64,000 nucleotides of DNA, from contig JAHHID010000026.1 of assembly GCA_019359015.1 (NCBI GenBank), positions 1 through 64,000 of the forward strand, read 5' to 3'. The notes below the pieces were generated by a model. The model worked only from the letters and a program-made list of their open reading frames with translations, did no database searches and was not told where the DNA came from. Positions 24,874 to 36,538 of the stretch are shown piece by piece. The position numbers were made by a program, and so were the translations under genes. This DNA is from Spirirestis rafaelensis WJT71-NPBG6. GTDB lineage: Bacteria > Cyanobacteriota > Cyanobacteriia > Cyanobacteriales > Nostocaceae. How positions within the stretch are numbered: the first letter of the stretch is position 1; each line of letters begins with the position of its first letter.

Positions 24874-27800
24874 GTGACAAAAAAAAATAGATATTATTCA
24901 TGGTTAACGTTGTTTACGCAAGCGATGCTAGCAAGATTACCAATAATAATTGCGCTTGTTACTTCACTTGGAACTGTTTTACTTTGGCGGGGATTATGTT
25001 TTAAAGAACAACAGCAAATTAAACAATTGATTGAACAGCAATCATCTGCCGTAAAAAGTAAAATTACAGCACAGTTAGAATCTCGTGTCCAATCACTGGA
25101 TCGGATGGCGCAACGTTGGCAAGTTCGCACTCAGACACCCAAGCAAGAGTGGGAAGTAGATGCAAGATATTTCCTTAGAGACTACGGAGGTGTACAAGCG
25201 ATAGAGTGGATAGATTCCTCATATAACGTCCGTTGGATTGTGCCTATAACAGGTAATGAAGCAGATCAAAACTTAAATATAAGCTTTGATAGTCAACGAC
25301 GAATTGCTTTAGAGCTTGCCCGCAAAAGCCGAAAAGTAACTGTTGCTCAGTCTCTCAATTCAGCGCAACAGCATAATAAATTTTTAGTTTATATTCCTTT
25401 GTACAAAAAAGAAAAGTTTGATGGATTCCTTCTTGGTAGATTTAGAACTCAATCTTTACTTGATATTCTTTTAACCAAAGAAGATTTAAGCGACTATAAA
25501 ATTACTATCCTCGATGGAAAAAATAAAATTTATAATTACAATGGTGATAATAAAAAAAATCAAAAACAATGGGAATATAAAACAAAAATTTATTTTTATA
25601 ACGTTACATGGCAAGTACATATAGAGCCAACAACAGAGTTACTAAATAAGATTCAATCCCCTCTCCCAACAGTGGTGTTAATTGGCGGGTTACTTAGTGG
25701 TTGGCTGTCGGCATTAGCGGTTTACCTTGCCCAAATAATGCTATTTCGGAAAAAGCAGTTGGAGGCTACAAAGCAACAGCTAGAGTGTAACATTATCGAA
25801 CACAAGCATACAGAGGTAAAACTAAGGCAAAGAGAGCAGCAATTACAAGATTTTATCACCCAGCGTCAGCAGGTAGACCATGCACTGCTTTTAAGTCAAA
25901 TCCGCCTTAAATTGCTTAACAATATTGCAACCAGCATCACCTCAGGGATGTCCATCACACAAGTGATTTCCCATACTGTAGAACAAGTTAGCAAACATTT
26001 TAAAACCTTACGAGTCGCTTTTTCTAATATCAATGACGAAGGTTTCTTAAAAGTAATTTATACCGTGGAACCGCCAGACATGGCGGGAATTACAGGGTTT
26101 GTTGTTGACCTTACCACTGCTCCTGATTACTTCCAGGCTCTGATTGGCGGCAAGACGATCATAGTTGAAGATGTGACTCAAGATGAACGTTTGGCATCGC
26201 TATTGCCTGGGATGTTAGCGGGTAACACTCAAGCGATTTTGGATGTTCCTTTACAAGATTTAGACGGACTAACAGGTTTACTTTCTTTTGAATCTCCAGA
26301 ACCCCGACAGTGGAGCAAGCATGAAATTGCCACACTCACTGAAGTTGCCAAGTACTTGACTATTGTCATTAAGGATTCACAAGCTCAACAGGAACGTAAA
26401 CGGGTCGAAGCCGAACTTAGAGAAAGTGAAGTATCGGTGCGATCGCTTTATGAAGTAGCAGCAGCTCGCAGCCTCAATTTTGAAGAACGCGTCCAGAGGC
26501 TTTTAGCAATGGGATGTCGGTCATTTGATTTAAGTTTTAGTGTTTTGGCGCGAATTGAAGGCGATCGCTATGAAGTGATAATTGGGCGATCGCCTAACAA
26601 CTCACTAGCCCCTGGAGATACTTTTAACACCCAAGAAACTCTGTGTTGCGAAGTTTTAGGCACCGATGAACCTTTGACTGTAGATCATGTTGGTAATTCA
26701 TTTTGGCAGAATCACCCGGCATACATGAAGTTTAGAACTGAGTCATACATCGGGACACGCGTATTAGTGGCAAGTAAAGTTTACGGCATCATCAGCTTTT
26801 GGTCACGCTCCCGACGAGTCAAACCGTTCAAATCATCAGACAAAGAACTGTTGAAATTGATGGCGCAATGGGTTGGCAGCGAAATTGAGCGCCATCAAGC
26901 AGAAACAGCCCTAAAACAGCAATTTCAACGGACTTTGCTGCTCAAACAAATTACCCAAAAAATTCGCCAAAGCCTGAATGTAAAACAAATTTTTGAGACT
27001 ACTGTTGTCCAAATCGGTCAAACCTTTAATGTTAATCGCTGCGCTATTCATCAATATATTTCTACGCCGATTCATCAAATTCCGACTATGGCTGAGTATT
27101 TAGAACCAGGCTATGAGCTATCAATGCTTGGTTTAGAAATTCCTGTTATCGGCAATCCTTATCTGGAGAAGTTGTTAGCTCAAGACCTAGCGGTTGTTTG
27201 CCCAGATGTTTATAGTGAACCTCTGTTAAAACCTGTAGAATCCATCTGTCGCCAAATTCAATTAAAATCGACTTTAGCAATTCGGACATCTTACCAAGGC
27301 GAACCGAACGGCTTGATTGCATTGCATCAGTGCGACCACTTTCGCTCTTGGACAACCGATGAAATTGAACTACTGGAATCTGTCGCTGCCCAAGTTGGAA
27401 TTGCCCTTGCTCAAGCTCATCTTCTAGAACAGGAAACAAAACAGCATGAACAAGTCACTCGAAAAAATTTAGCCTTAGAACAGGCAACACGAGAAGCTGA
27501 AGCTGCTAACCGAGCCAAAAGCGAGTTCTTAGCCATGATGAGTCACGAGATTCGCACCCCCATGAATGCGGTGATTGGGATGACTGGGCTTTTGCTGGAT
27601 ATGCAACTCACCCCCCAACAACAAGACTTTGTGGAAACCATCCGCAGCAGCAGCGATGTACTGCTTACCGTCATCAACGATATTTTGGACTTCTCCAAGA
27701 TTGAGTCTGGCAAGTTGGACTTAGAGAAACATCCCTTTAACCTGCGTAATTGTATAGAAGAAGCTTTAGATTTACTAGCTTCCCAAGCCGCAGCCAAAAA

Positions 27801-29541
27801 CCTAAATTTAGCATACCTAATTGATCTCAAAACTCCGACCACAATTATCGGAGATAGCACGCGAGTGCGACAAATTTTAGTGAATCTGCTCAGTAATGCG
27901 GTTAAATTCACAGAAGTTGGGGAGGTCGTTGTTTCTGTGACAGCAAAACAATTAATCAGTGACCAACAAGAAAACGAAGCAGCGATTAAGAATTACGAAA
28001 TTCAATTTGCCGTCAAAGATACAGGAATTGGTATTTCCAAAGAACAGATAGAACGACTATTTAAACCTTTTAGTCAGGTTGATGCTTCCACGACGCGCCG
28101 ATATGGTGGCACTGGATTGGGTTTAGCAATCAGCAACCGCTTGAGCAAAATCATGGGCGGCAAGATGTGGGTCGAAAGTGACGTTGGCATTGGATCTACG
28201 TTTTATTTTACCATCGTCGCTCCGTCTTCTTCTTATTCAGAAATCGTTGACCTTAAAGGTGTTCAGTCAAATTTAATTGGTAAACGGCTGCTAGTGGTTG
28301 ATGATAACGCCGTTAACCAACAATTTATTACTTTACAAGCCTCTAACTGGGGAATGATTGTTCAAGCGGCTGAGTCCGGTTTGCAAGCTTTAGAATTTCT
28401 TACTTCAAAAGAGCAATTTGATATTGTTGTTTTGGATATGCAGATGCCACAGATCGATGGTTTAAATTTAGCAACACGTATCCACTCTCTTTCCGGTTGT
28501 GAAGAACTACCGTTAGTGATAGTGAGTTCTGTTGGCAAATTAACACACGAAGAAATTGGCGCAAAAGCTGAATACGTTGCTGTTTTAAGTAAGCCTATTA
28601 GACAATCGCATTTGTACGATGTGTTAGTCCGTCTGTTATACGGGCAACGTAAGTCAGTAACACCTTTGGAGTTATCACCGTCAATATTTAATTCGCAGTT
28701 GAGTGAAGATTTGCCATTACGCATTCTTTTGGTAGAGGACATTTCTTTAAACCAAAAGGTAGTAATACAGATGCTACAGCGGTTTGGCTACCGTGCCGAT
28801 GTAGCTAATAATGGATTAGAAGCCCTGTCAGCTTTGCGGCGTCAGTCTTATGATTTAGTCTTCATGGATGTACAAATGCCGGAAATGGATGGGCTGGAAG
28901 CGACTCGGCGAATCTGTCAGGAATGGTCGCACCCGACCCGTCCTTGGATTATTGCGATGACTGCCCATGCTATGCAAGGCGATAGGGAAGAATGCCTCGG
29001 TGCTGGCATGAATGACTATATCAGCAAACCTATTCGTGTCGAGGCTCTCATCCAATCTTTTGAAAACTACAGACGCTTGCGGCAATCTGATTTTGCTTCA
29101 GCTATGGAAACATCTGATTTGATGGCTCGTGTCAACCGGGAGAAGACAGTTTTTCAGCCAGAAATCGTTTCTGAGGATGTTGCACCAGCGATTGATGGCG
29201 GAACGTTTCAAGCTTTAAAAGATATGACCGGCGACGATGTCGAAATGCTGGCAGAGATTATTGATAGTTATTTGGAAGATGCACCGCAAAGACTGAGTGC
29301 GATCGCCGAAGCGGTTGATAAAGCAGATGCTTCAATGTTGCGTAGTACATCTCATTCCCTGAGATCGTTGAGCCTGACCATCGGGGCAATGCCTCTTGCC
29401 AAACTGTGTGCGGAACTAGAAGCGATGGGTCGCGCTGGGACTACTGTCAGTGCATCTACTCTGGTTTTACAAGTTGAAAAAGAGTATCAACGGGTAGAAG
29501 CTGCTTTGCAATTACAACATTCAAGCAAACACCATGATTAA
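24874..29541 (+). CDS. CHASE-GAF-GAF-GAF hybrid sensor histidine kinase with two receivers and an HPt domain
   Basis: 1555 residues with a full phosphorelay in one chain. Membrane helix 1 (about 17-37), an extracytoplasmic CHASE-like sensor (about 80-240), helix 2 (about 265-290), and three GAF domains starting near 338, 521 and 688. HisKA has the intact H-box [14 protein letters not shown] (His about 890), then an ATPase domain with GTGLGLAIS (about 1079). Receiver 1 starts at about 1140 ([20 protein letters not shown]) and receiver 2 at about 1285 ([18 protein letters not shown]). HPt contains [14 protein letters not shown] (about 1492). GTG start; a TTG or ATG further in would lose helix 1. 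The next gene overlaps by 8 bases. Ligands are unknown. Confidence 0.93.
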   Translation: MTKKNRYYSWLTLFTQAMLARLPIIIALVTSLGTVLLWRGLCFKEQQQIKQLIEQQSSAVKSKITAQLESRVQSLDRMAQRWQVRTQTPKQEWEVDARYFLRDYGGVQAIEWIDSSYNVRWIVPITGNEADQNLNISFDSQRRIALELARKSRKVTVAQSLNSAQQHNKFLVYIPLYKKEKFDGFLLGRFRTQSLLDILLTKEDLSDYKITILDGKNKIYNYNGDNKKNQKQWEYKTKIYFYNVTWQVHIEPTTELLNKIQSPLPTVVLIGGLLSGWLSALAVYLAQIMLFRKKQLEATKQQLECNIIEHKHTEVKLRQREQQLQDFITQRQQVDHALLLSQIRLKLLNNIATSITSGMSITQVISHTVEQVSKHFKTLRVAFSNINDEGFLKVIYTVEPPDMAGITGFVVDLTTAPDYFQALIGGKTIIVEDVTQDERLASLLPGMLAGNTQAILDVPLQDLDGLTGLLSFESPEPRQWSKHEIATLTEVAKYLTIVIKDSQAQQERKRVEAELRESEVSVRSLYEVAAARSLNFEERVQRLLAMGCRSFDLSFSVLARIEGDRYEVIIGRSPNNSLAPGDTFNTQETLCCEVLGTDEPLTVDHVGNSFWQNHPAYMKFRTESYIGTRVLVASKVYGIISFWSRSRRVKPFKSSDKELLKLMAQWVGSEIERHQAETALKQQFQRTLLLKQITQKIRQSLNVKQIFETTVVQIGQTFNVNRCAIHQYISTPIHQIPTMAEYLEPGYELSMLGLEIPVIGNPYLEKLLAQDLAVVCPDVYSEPLLKPVESICRQIQLKSTLAIRTSYQGEPNGLIALHQCDHFRSWTTDEIELLESVAAQVGIALAQAHLLEQETKQHEQVTRKNLALEQATREAEAANRAKSEFLAMMSHEIRTPMNAVIGMTGLLLDMQLTPQQQDFVETIRSSSDVLLTVINDILDFSKIESGKLDLEKHPFNLRNCIEEALDLLASQAAAKNLNLAYLIDLKTPTTIIGDSTRVRQILVNLLSNAVKFTEVGEVVVSVTAKQLISDQQENEAAIKNYEIQFAVKDTGIGISKEQIERLFKPFSQVDASTTRRYGGTGLGLAISNRLSKIMGGKMWVESDVGIGSTFYFTIVAPSSSYSEIVDLKGVQSNLIGKRLLVVDDNAVNQQFITLQASNWGMIVQAAESGLQALEFLTSKEQFDIVVLDMQMPQIDGLNLATRIHSLSGCEELPLVIVSSVGKLTHEEIGAKAEYVAVLSKPIRQSHLYDVLVRLLYGQRKSVTPLELSPSIFNSQLSEDLPLRILLVEDISLNQKVVIQMLQRFGYRADVANNGLEALSALRRQSYDLVFMDVQMPEMDGLEATRRICQEWSHPTRPWIIAMTAHAMQGDREECLGAGMNDYISKPIRVEALIQSFENYRRLRQSDFASAMETSDLMARVNREKTVFQPEIVSEDVAPAIDGGTFQALKDMTGDDVEMLAEIIDSYLEDAPQRLSAIAEAVDKADASMLRSTSHSLRSLSLTIGAMPLAKLCAELEAMGRAGTTVSASTLVLQVEKEYQRVEAALQLQHSSKHHD

Positions 29542-30517
29542 ACCGGACTATCAAAACAACCCACCTTTAATTTTGATTGTAGATGATGAAAAAACCTTGC
29601 GATTAGTGCTAAAGCGGGCTATGGAGAAGGAAGGATATCGGGTTGTTGAGGCATGTGGTGGACAACATTGTTTGGATATTTGTCAAGAGCAAATGCCAGA
29701 TTTAATTTTATTAGATGCCATGATGCCGGCGATGGATGGTTTTACTTGCTGCGCCAAAATGCGAGCTAATTTTGCTGATGATTGTCCTCCGGTTTTAATG
29801 ATTACTGCTCTTGACGACAAACAGTCGGTTAACCGAGCTTTTGAAGTAGGGGCGACAGATTATATCACAAAACCTATTAATTGGGGTGAGTTGAATTTGC
29901 GAATTAGTCGCTTGCTTGGTTCTCGATGGGCGATCGCCGAACACCGAGGACAAATTCAACGCGAGTGTAAGCTGACAGTACAGATCGAGACAGCGAATCG
30001 GGAGTCACAACGTCATGCTTTGTTTGATAATTTAACTCAGCTTGCCACCCGTCACTACTTTGATGAGTATTTACAGCGCGAATGGAAAAGATTGCAAGGG
30101 GTAGAATTACCTCTTTCTTTAATTTTGTGTAATGTTGATTTTTTCCCAGCTTATAACGATGCTTACGGGCATGCAGCGGGAGATGAATGTTTATGTAAAA
30201 TTGCTTACACGATTAATAAGAGCAAAAGGCGATCGGCAGATTTGGTAGCGCGTTACGCTCATGATGAATTTGCGATCGCTTTACCAAATACTTCTGCGGA
30301 AACAGCTTTTGGTGTTGCAGAAGCAATTCGATCTGCTGTCAAAGCTACTGCTATAGTTCATGCTGATTCAAAAGTTAGTGAACACGTGACCCTTAGCATC
30401 GGGGTTGCCAGTATTATTCCATCTGGGCAATTATCTATAAATATGCTGATTACCAAAGCTAGCAAAGCTCTGAATCAAGCCAAAATCGAAGGAAGCGATC
30501 GGATCTTCATGCTCTAA
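29534..30517 (+). CDS. Response regulator with degenerate GGDEF domain
   Basis: 327 residues. The receiver domain (about 8-125) is intact: [21 protein letters not shown] with the phospho-Asp, and the conserved Lys in DYITKPINW. From about 160 a GGDEF domain follows, but the active-site motif reads YAHDEF (about 240-245) instead of GGDEF. The first metal-binding part is [19 protein letters not shown], still with D and the ND..GH..GD pattern. Loss of both glycines normally abolishes diguanylate cyclase activity, so it may be a c-di-GMP/GTP-binding effector or inactive. It overlaps the sensor kinase by 8 bases and is its likely target. Confidence 0.9.
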   Translation: MIKPDYQNNPPLILIVDDEKTLRLVLKRAMEKEGYRVVEACGGQHCLDICQEQMPDLILLDAMMPAMDGFTCCAKMRANFADDCPPVLMITALDDKQSVNRAFEVGATDYITKPINWGELNLRISRLLGSRWAIAEHRGQIQRECKLTVQIETANRESQRHALFDNLTQLATRHYFDEYLQREWKRLQGVELPLSLILCNVDFFPAYNDAYGHAAGDECLCKIAYTINKSKRRSADLVARYAHDEFAIALPNTSAETAFGVAEAIRSAVKATAIVHADSKVSEHVTLSIGVASIIPSGQLSINMLITKASKALNQAKIEGSDRIFML

Positions 30518-30587
30518 TTTTATATTTTTAGCTTTTATAAATATTTACTTTAAAAACCTCTTCCAATAACATTTTTATCTGGTTATG

Positions 30588-30620
30588 TCGTTTTCACGCT
30601 CTGCCTGGGAATGCGTTAAA
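30588..30620. repeat. Interspersed palindromic repeat (CACGCTCTGC-GGGAATG)
   Basis: GTTTTCACGCTCTGCCTGGG followed by AATGCGTTAAA is a degenerate copy of a repeat seen again at 63401-63431 (GTTCCCACGCTCTGCATGGG). It lies directly before the gene remnant. Confidence 0.5.
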
Positions 30621-30626
30621 CCCTAG

Positions 30627-30863
30627 TCTTTAGAACAATTAATATACGAAGAATTAGCAGGAAAGTCTCATTTCTACTCTCTACGTGACCAGCTATTATT
30701 TTTGTTCGATGATGAACTACGCCAACATTCGGAATTTTATATTAATCAACAAGCTGCGAATGCTGGTTACAAAACTTTAGTTTCATCGAATTTAGAAGAA
30801 GCATCAGATTTGGCTGTTGCTAATCTTTATTACTATTTCAAAATTAGAGACGAATCTGAATAA
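30627..30863 (+). pseudogene. Remnant of a small protein gene without a start codon
   Basis: A 78-codon frame runs from just after an in-frame TAG (30624-30626) to TAA at 30861-30863. Its translation has normal coding character: SLEQLIYEELAGKSHFYSLR, then DQLLFLFDDELRQHSEFYIN, and a C-terminal part ending YYYFKIRDESE. There is no ATG, GTG or early TTG and no ribosome site. It is probably the 3' end of a decayed gene, cut by the repeat just upstream. Family not recognised. Confidence 0.45.
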
Positions 30864-31145
30864 ACACTAGAACTACCATCAAAGGTTGGGGAGCTTATTT
30901 TGTTTCAATAATATTTTTGCGTATTCTCACGGTTATTTTGTATTTAAAGAGTTGATATAGTTTAGTAGATAAGAAGCTTAGAAAATACGATAGTTTCTAA
31001 CAAATAGCCTCTATTTTGGTTTCTTCTAATATAATTTTCAAACATAACTGCGAAAATTGTAGATGTTTTTACAACCGTCATTAAGTAAAAACTTTGTCTG
31101 TAGGTTAAAAGTATTTGGTTTATAAATGTAACACCAAATGAGGTA

Positions 31146-31517
31146 ATGAAAATGCCATTAGGATTTTTTGAAGAAGGTTTTCGCTTAAGTCAAAAGGGAA
31201 TAGATTGGTTACAAGAATGGAATACTGAAGCAGAAATAGCTTCCAGCATTTCTCAAAACGCTCAAAAAGCTGTTGAAATATTAATTAATGTCCCAGGTAT
31301 GACTCAAGCTCATAGTAGAGATTTTAGAAGAGCCACACCTATTTTTGCTCTTAAAGATGGTACTGCAATTAAAATATTTATTAATCCTGCTAATGTTAAG
31401 CATATCTTTTTAGCTGACAGTAACAACAAAATGATTTTTGGGGGTTATGTAGGATGGACTCATACTCAAGGATTGACTCAAGCTATAGAGAAGATAAAGA
31501 ATCAATTAAGTAGGTAG
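31146..31517 (+). CDS. Hypothetical small protein
   Basis: 123 residues from ATG at 31146, preceded by TGAGGTA which may serve as ribosome site; a second ATG two codons later is possible. The product is soluble, with an N-terminal amphipathic part (FFEEGFRLSQKGIDWLQEW) and a strand-rich middle (TAIKIFINPANVKHIFLADS). No signal peptide, membrane helix or known motif. It stands alone with about 280 bases of non-coding DNA before it. I do not recognise the family. Confidence 0.65.
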   Translation: MKMPLGFFEEGFRLSQKGIDWLQEWNTEAEIASSISQNAQKAVEILINVPGMTQAHSRDFRRATPIFALKDGTAIKIFINPANVKHIFLADSNNKMIFGGYVGWTHTQGLTQAIEKIKNQLSR

Positions 31518-31644
31518 TGGAAAATTCATAACTACCTCATTGCGAGTGGAATCTTACGTCGAGATTACTAATTTACCCAAAATATCTTGCGTAGAGACAG
31601 AATAATATCTCTAATATTAAACGCTATAAATAATAAATAGTTTT

Positions 31645-31700
31645 AGCCCACGAAGGTGGGCTTTGTTCGTATAGCCCCAGACTTACAGTCTGAGGGCTAT
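31645..31700. terminator. Tandem hairpins between convergent genes
   Basis: Hairpin 1 is AGCCCAC-GAAG-GTGGGCT (31645-31662), followed by TTTGTTCGT. Hairpin 2 is ATAGCCCC-AGACT..AGTCTG..GGGCTAT (31671-31700). They lie between the 123-residue gene and the thiC stop and may end both transcripts. The GGGCTTTGTTCGTATAGCC core is also a dispersed repeat (33497-33514, 49137-49152). Confidence 0.6.
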
Positions 31701-31703
31701 CTG

Positions 31704-33176
<1,473 letters not shown>

Positions 33177-33518
33177 TGAAAATTGATTGTATCACCTTCG
33201 TTGTCGGTGAGCGCAAGCAAGTTAACAAATCCTAAGGTAAGCAAGGGTTATGCGTCTTACGTTTTCTGCTTCTATGGATTTTCTCTGGTGTGATCAATGG
33301 GGATACTTTATGGAAGAGGGATTTGCTGTTAAGCGATCTACAAATGCGTAAAAAGCTTCTTGCCGCGCTTTGATGGGCGAAAGCTTTGCCTCTCGCATTC
33401 GGTTGGCTAACTTTAAACATCCAGCTTTGTTATGTTTAAAATAATTATCGTCACCTAAATTTAAAAGCACAAGCTAGCTGGATTCTAGCCCGCGCAGGCT
33501 TTGTTCGTATAGCCTGTA

Positions 33519-33640
33519 ATACCGTTTCACTTTAAAGTTGATACAAATAGACCGCAAGGGAGCAGGGGGCAGGGGGCAGGGGGCAGGGGGGAAAGAAATT
33601 AGGAAAAATAATTTGTATCAAGCATTTCGTGAAATGGTAT
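33519..33640. mobile_element. MITE-like element with inverted ends and G-rich core
   Basis: Outer inverted repeats ATACCGTTTCAC (33519-33530) and GTGAAATGGTAT (33629-33640) match at 11 of 12 bases. An inner pair GATACAAAT (33540-33548) and ATTTGTATC (33611-33619) is perfect. Between them lies a tandem GGGGGCA tract (33560-33590). No open frame. The build is the same as the element at 63211-63314, with different ends. Confidence 0.6.
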
Positions 33641-33657
33641 AAGGTATTTTTTAAATA

Positions 33658-34272
33658 ATGAACGAGCATCGGTATATCATTTTTTACAAACCCTATGGCG
33701 TTCTCAGCCAATTTACAAAAGATAGCCCTAACCGCAGTACGCTAAAAGATTACATCGAAGTGGCTGATGTGTACCCTGTGGGGCGTTTAGACTGGGACAG
33801 TGAAGGATTATTATTATTGACAAATAACGGACAATTGCAACATCGTCTTTCTCATCCTCAATTTGGACATGAAAGGACTTATTTAGTACAGGTAGAGCGA
33901 ATTCCGGATGCAGAGGCTTTGCAGAAGTTGCAAACAGGTGTGCAAATTCAAGATTACCGTACTCGACCGACAAAAGTACGACTTTTAGCAGAAGAACCGT
34001 TGTTAAGCGATCGCGATCCACCGATAAGATTTAGAAAAAATGTCCCCACAGCGTGGCTAGAAATGACTTTGACAGAGGGGAAAAACCGCCAGGTGAGAAG
34101 GATGACTGCTGCTGTCGGATTTCCTACCTTGCGACTGATGAGGATAGCGATCGCCCACTTAAAATTAGATGATTTACAACCAGGACAGTGGCGCGAACTT
34201 ACGGCAGAAGAAGTCAAATTGTTGCATAATTTGACTAAATCACACAAAAAAGCATCTATTTTTAAGCCTTAA
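33658..34272 (+). CDS. RluE-type 23S rRNA pseudouridine synthase
   Basis: 204 residues. [15 protein letters not shown] opens the RsuA/RluB/E/F catalytic domain. The catalytic Asp is in [19 protein letters not shown] (about 42-60). [22 protein letters not shown] is the family C-terminal signature. There is no S4 domain, as in RluE. It isomerises a uridine in 23S rRNA (U2457 in E. coli). Complete. It is close (196 bases) to the following kinase-like gene on the same strand. Confidence 0.92.
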   Translation: MNEHRYIIFYKPYGVLSQFTKDSPNRSTLKDYIEVADVYPVGRLDWDSEGLLLLTNNGQLQHRLSHPQFGHERTYLVQVERIPDAEALQKLQTGVQIQDYRTRPTKVRLLAEEPLLSDRDPPIRFRKNVPTAWLEMTLTEGKNRQVRRMTAAVGFPTLRLMRIAIAHLKLDDLQPGQWRELTAEEVKLLHNLTKSHKKASIFKP

Positions 34273-34467
34273 GCATTGCTTCTAAGGGGGAAGGCTCCCT
34301 ACATGCAATTATCATTGGCTCCCCTTTCCCCTGACTTTTGCAAGAAGTCTAGTCTTTACATAAGTTTTTATTTAAAATTTTCACAAAAATTTATTCCAAA
34401 CCTGTATAATACTAATTTTTTCTTACCGCCTAGTTCACACTTTTCGCTTCGGTGCAAGTTTAAATCT

Positions 34468-36189
34468 ATGATCCGCAATCAGCAATCTAGCTGGCATGAC
34501 ACTCTTCAAAAAGATATTTTTTCCATAACACCTCCACATCTGGAACTTGTGCCTGGACGAGCCAAGGATTTAGAACTTTGCACCCCAGAAACCTTGCGTC
34601 GTACCCAACAAGAACTCCAGTGGTATCGTACTTTGTATGAAAATACACCTTCTCTGTATTTTACCTTGGATGCAGCAGGGAGAATTGTGTCTGTAAACAA
34701 ATTTGGTGCAGACAGTCTGGGATATACACCAGAAGAACTAATCGAAACTTCAATTTTTAACTTGTTTGAGCAATCAGAGAAGCAAAGCTTAAGTAATGCC
34801 TTCAAAGAATTATTAACAGCATCACCCCAAAGCAAAATTACTAATTGGGAGTTTCGCTTAAATGCCAGTAAGATTGTGTGGGTAAAAGTTACAGCGCGGA
34901 TATTACCAAGTGAAGACGGACACTTTCTTTTGGAGGGAAACCCTTCTGACAAGTGTCCTCAGCAAAATCCGTTGATTCTCATGATTTGCGAGGATATCAC
35001 CGCTCATAAACAGACGGAAGACTTGTTACGAGAAAGTGAAGAACGCTTTCACATTATGGCTGACACAGCACCAGTTATGTTGTGGATGTCTGGAAGTAAT
35101 TCGTTATGTAATTTTTTCAACCAATCTTGGTTAAATTTTACCGGACGCAGCTTACAACAACAGCAAGGTTTAGGCTGGTTGGAAAGCGTACATTCTGAAG
35201 ATCAAGATTTTTGTTTAAAAACCTATGAATCTGCCTTTAATGCACGAGCGAAATTTCAGATGGAATATCGGCTCAAGCGACATGACGGCAATTATCGTTG
35301 GATTTTAGATTCAGGGGTTCCCAGGTTTACATCAATAGGTAACTTTGCTGGTTACATTGGTAGTTGTATTGACATTACAGAGCGCAAAAGTGCGGAAGTT
35401 GCTCTTCAAGAAACTCAAGAAGCAGCACAAGCGCGATTCGATGAAATCGAAAGTCTCAATCGTCTGAAGGATGAATTTATCAGTACAGTTTCTGATGAAT
35501 TACGGACGCCACTAACTAACATGAAAATGGCGATTCAGATGCTGGGAATCTCACTGAATAAAGAGCAAAACTTTTTGTTGGAAATGAACAAGCCACAAAC
35601 AGAACGCTCAAAAGCAGCTCGCTACTTTCAAATTTTAGACAACGAGTGCGATCGCGAAATTAATCTAATTAATAATTTCCTGGATTTGCAAAAGCTCGAT
35701 AGCAACGCTAAACCCTTGGTATTAGAAACAATTCAACTACAGCAATGGCTTTGGCGAGTATTCCAGGTATTTCAAGCACGCAATCGCAACAGTTCTCAGC
35801 AAGAGTTGCAGCTAAATATAGCTGCCAATCTTCCCCCACTCGTTTGCGATGCCTTCAGTCTGGAACGTATTTTGATCGAACTACTCACCAACGCTTGTAA
35901 ATTCAGCCCTCCGGCAGCACAAATTACCCTCAGCGCTCAATTAAAATCAAAAGAAATTCAATTGCAAGTAATTAATACTGGTGTGGAAATTCCCACTACA
36001 GAAATACCACTTATTTTTAACAAATTTTATCGCATTCCCAGCAACGATCCTTGTAAGCAAGGCGGAACCGGATTAGGATTGGCACTAGTACAAAAACTCA
36101 TTTTTTCCCTTAGAGGCACAATCGAGGTTGAAAGTGAATCAAAGCGTACCTGTTTTACCATCCTACTACCACGGGCTTCTGAGGGATGA
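34468..36189 (+). CDS. PAS-PAS histidine-kinase-like protein with Asp in place of the phospho-acceptor His
   Basis: 573 residues from the ATG at 34468 (MIRNQQSSW). The frame is open 64 codons further upstream, but that part looks like untranslated sequence. Two PAS domains begin at about 45 (YRTLYENTPSLYFTLD) and 190 (RFHIMADTAPVMLWMSG), the second with a PAC tail. The dimerisation helix reads FISTVSDELRTPLTNMKMAI: residue 343 is Asp (GAT, 35494-35496) where active kinases have His. The ATPase domain keeps the N-box (LLTNACKFSPP) and GGTGLGLAL. It probably cannot autophosphorylate on the normal site and may act as a sensor/allosteric partner. No membrane helix. Confidence 0.87.
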   Translation: MIRNQQSSWHDTLQKDIFSITPPHLELVPGRAKDLELCTPETLRRTQQELQWYRTLYENTPSLYFTLDAAGRIVSVNKFGADSLGYTPEELIETSIFNLFEQSEKQSLSNAFKELLTASPQSKITNWEFRLNASKIVWVKVTARILPSEDGHFLLEGNPSDKCPQQNPLILMICEDITAHKQTEDLLRESEERFHIMADTAPVMLWMSGSNSLCNFFNQSWLNFTGRSLQQQQGLGWLESVHSEDQDFCLKTYESAFNARAKFQMEYRLKRHDGNYRWILDSGVPRFTSIGNFAGYIGSCIDITERKSAEVALQETQEAAQARFDEIESLNRLKDEFISTVSDELRTPLTNMKMAIQMLGISLNKEQNFLLEMNKPQTERSKAARYFQILDNECDREINLINNFLDLQKLDSNAKPLVLETIQLQQWLWRVFQVFQARNRNSSQQELQLNIAANLPPLVCDAFSLERILIELLTNACKFSPPAAQITLSAQLKSKEIQLQVINTGVEIPTTEIPLIFNKFYRIPSNDPCKQGGTGLGLALVQKLIFSLRGTIEVESESKRTCFTILLPRASEG

Positions 36190-36538
36190 GGGGGAGTAGA
36201 GACGCGATGTTCCTCGCGTCTCTACAAAAGTGGGGAAGTGGGGGAGTGGGGGACAATTATTTCTCCCCCTGCTCAAGAAAGCTGCCCCACTCCCTCAAAG
36301 CTAAAGATATGTGTTTAAATATGAGCGATCGCTAACTTTTAATGGCAGGTTATTGTGAGGGATAGGCTTGCCTGTATTTTACATATTTGGAAAATATGCG
36401 TAAGAATTAATACTGTCAGCAAAATTCAATGTTGACACCACAATATTTTATCGGTCTACTATAAGCAGCCAATTGTGGCAATGCATCAATTGTAGTGCTC
36501 AGAAGCACCGAGGATAAGGGAATTAAGGAACTTCCACA
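36190..36538. other. Intergenic region with hairpin repeat
   Basis: About 350 bases. A 10-bp hairpin AGAGACGCGA..TCGCGTCTCT lies at 36197-36222, then a GGGGAAGTGGGGGAGTGGGG tract. The hairpin occurs with variants at 8010, 38541, 50744 and 52380. The rest contains the likely promoter of the phosphatase gene. Confidence 0.6.

Noticed and set aside
33232-33420. A 62-residue minus-strand gene upstream of thiC
   Set aside because: No coding character; it lies in the promoter and leader region of thiC next to the TPP riboswitch.
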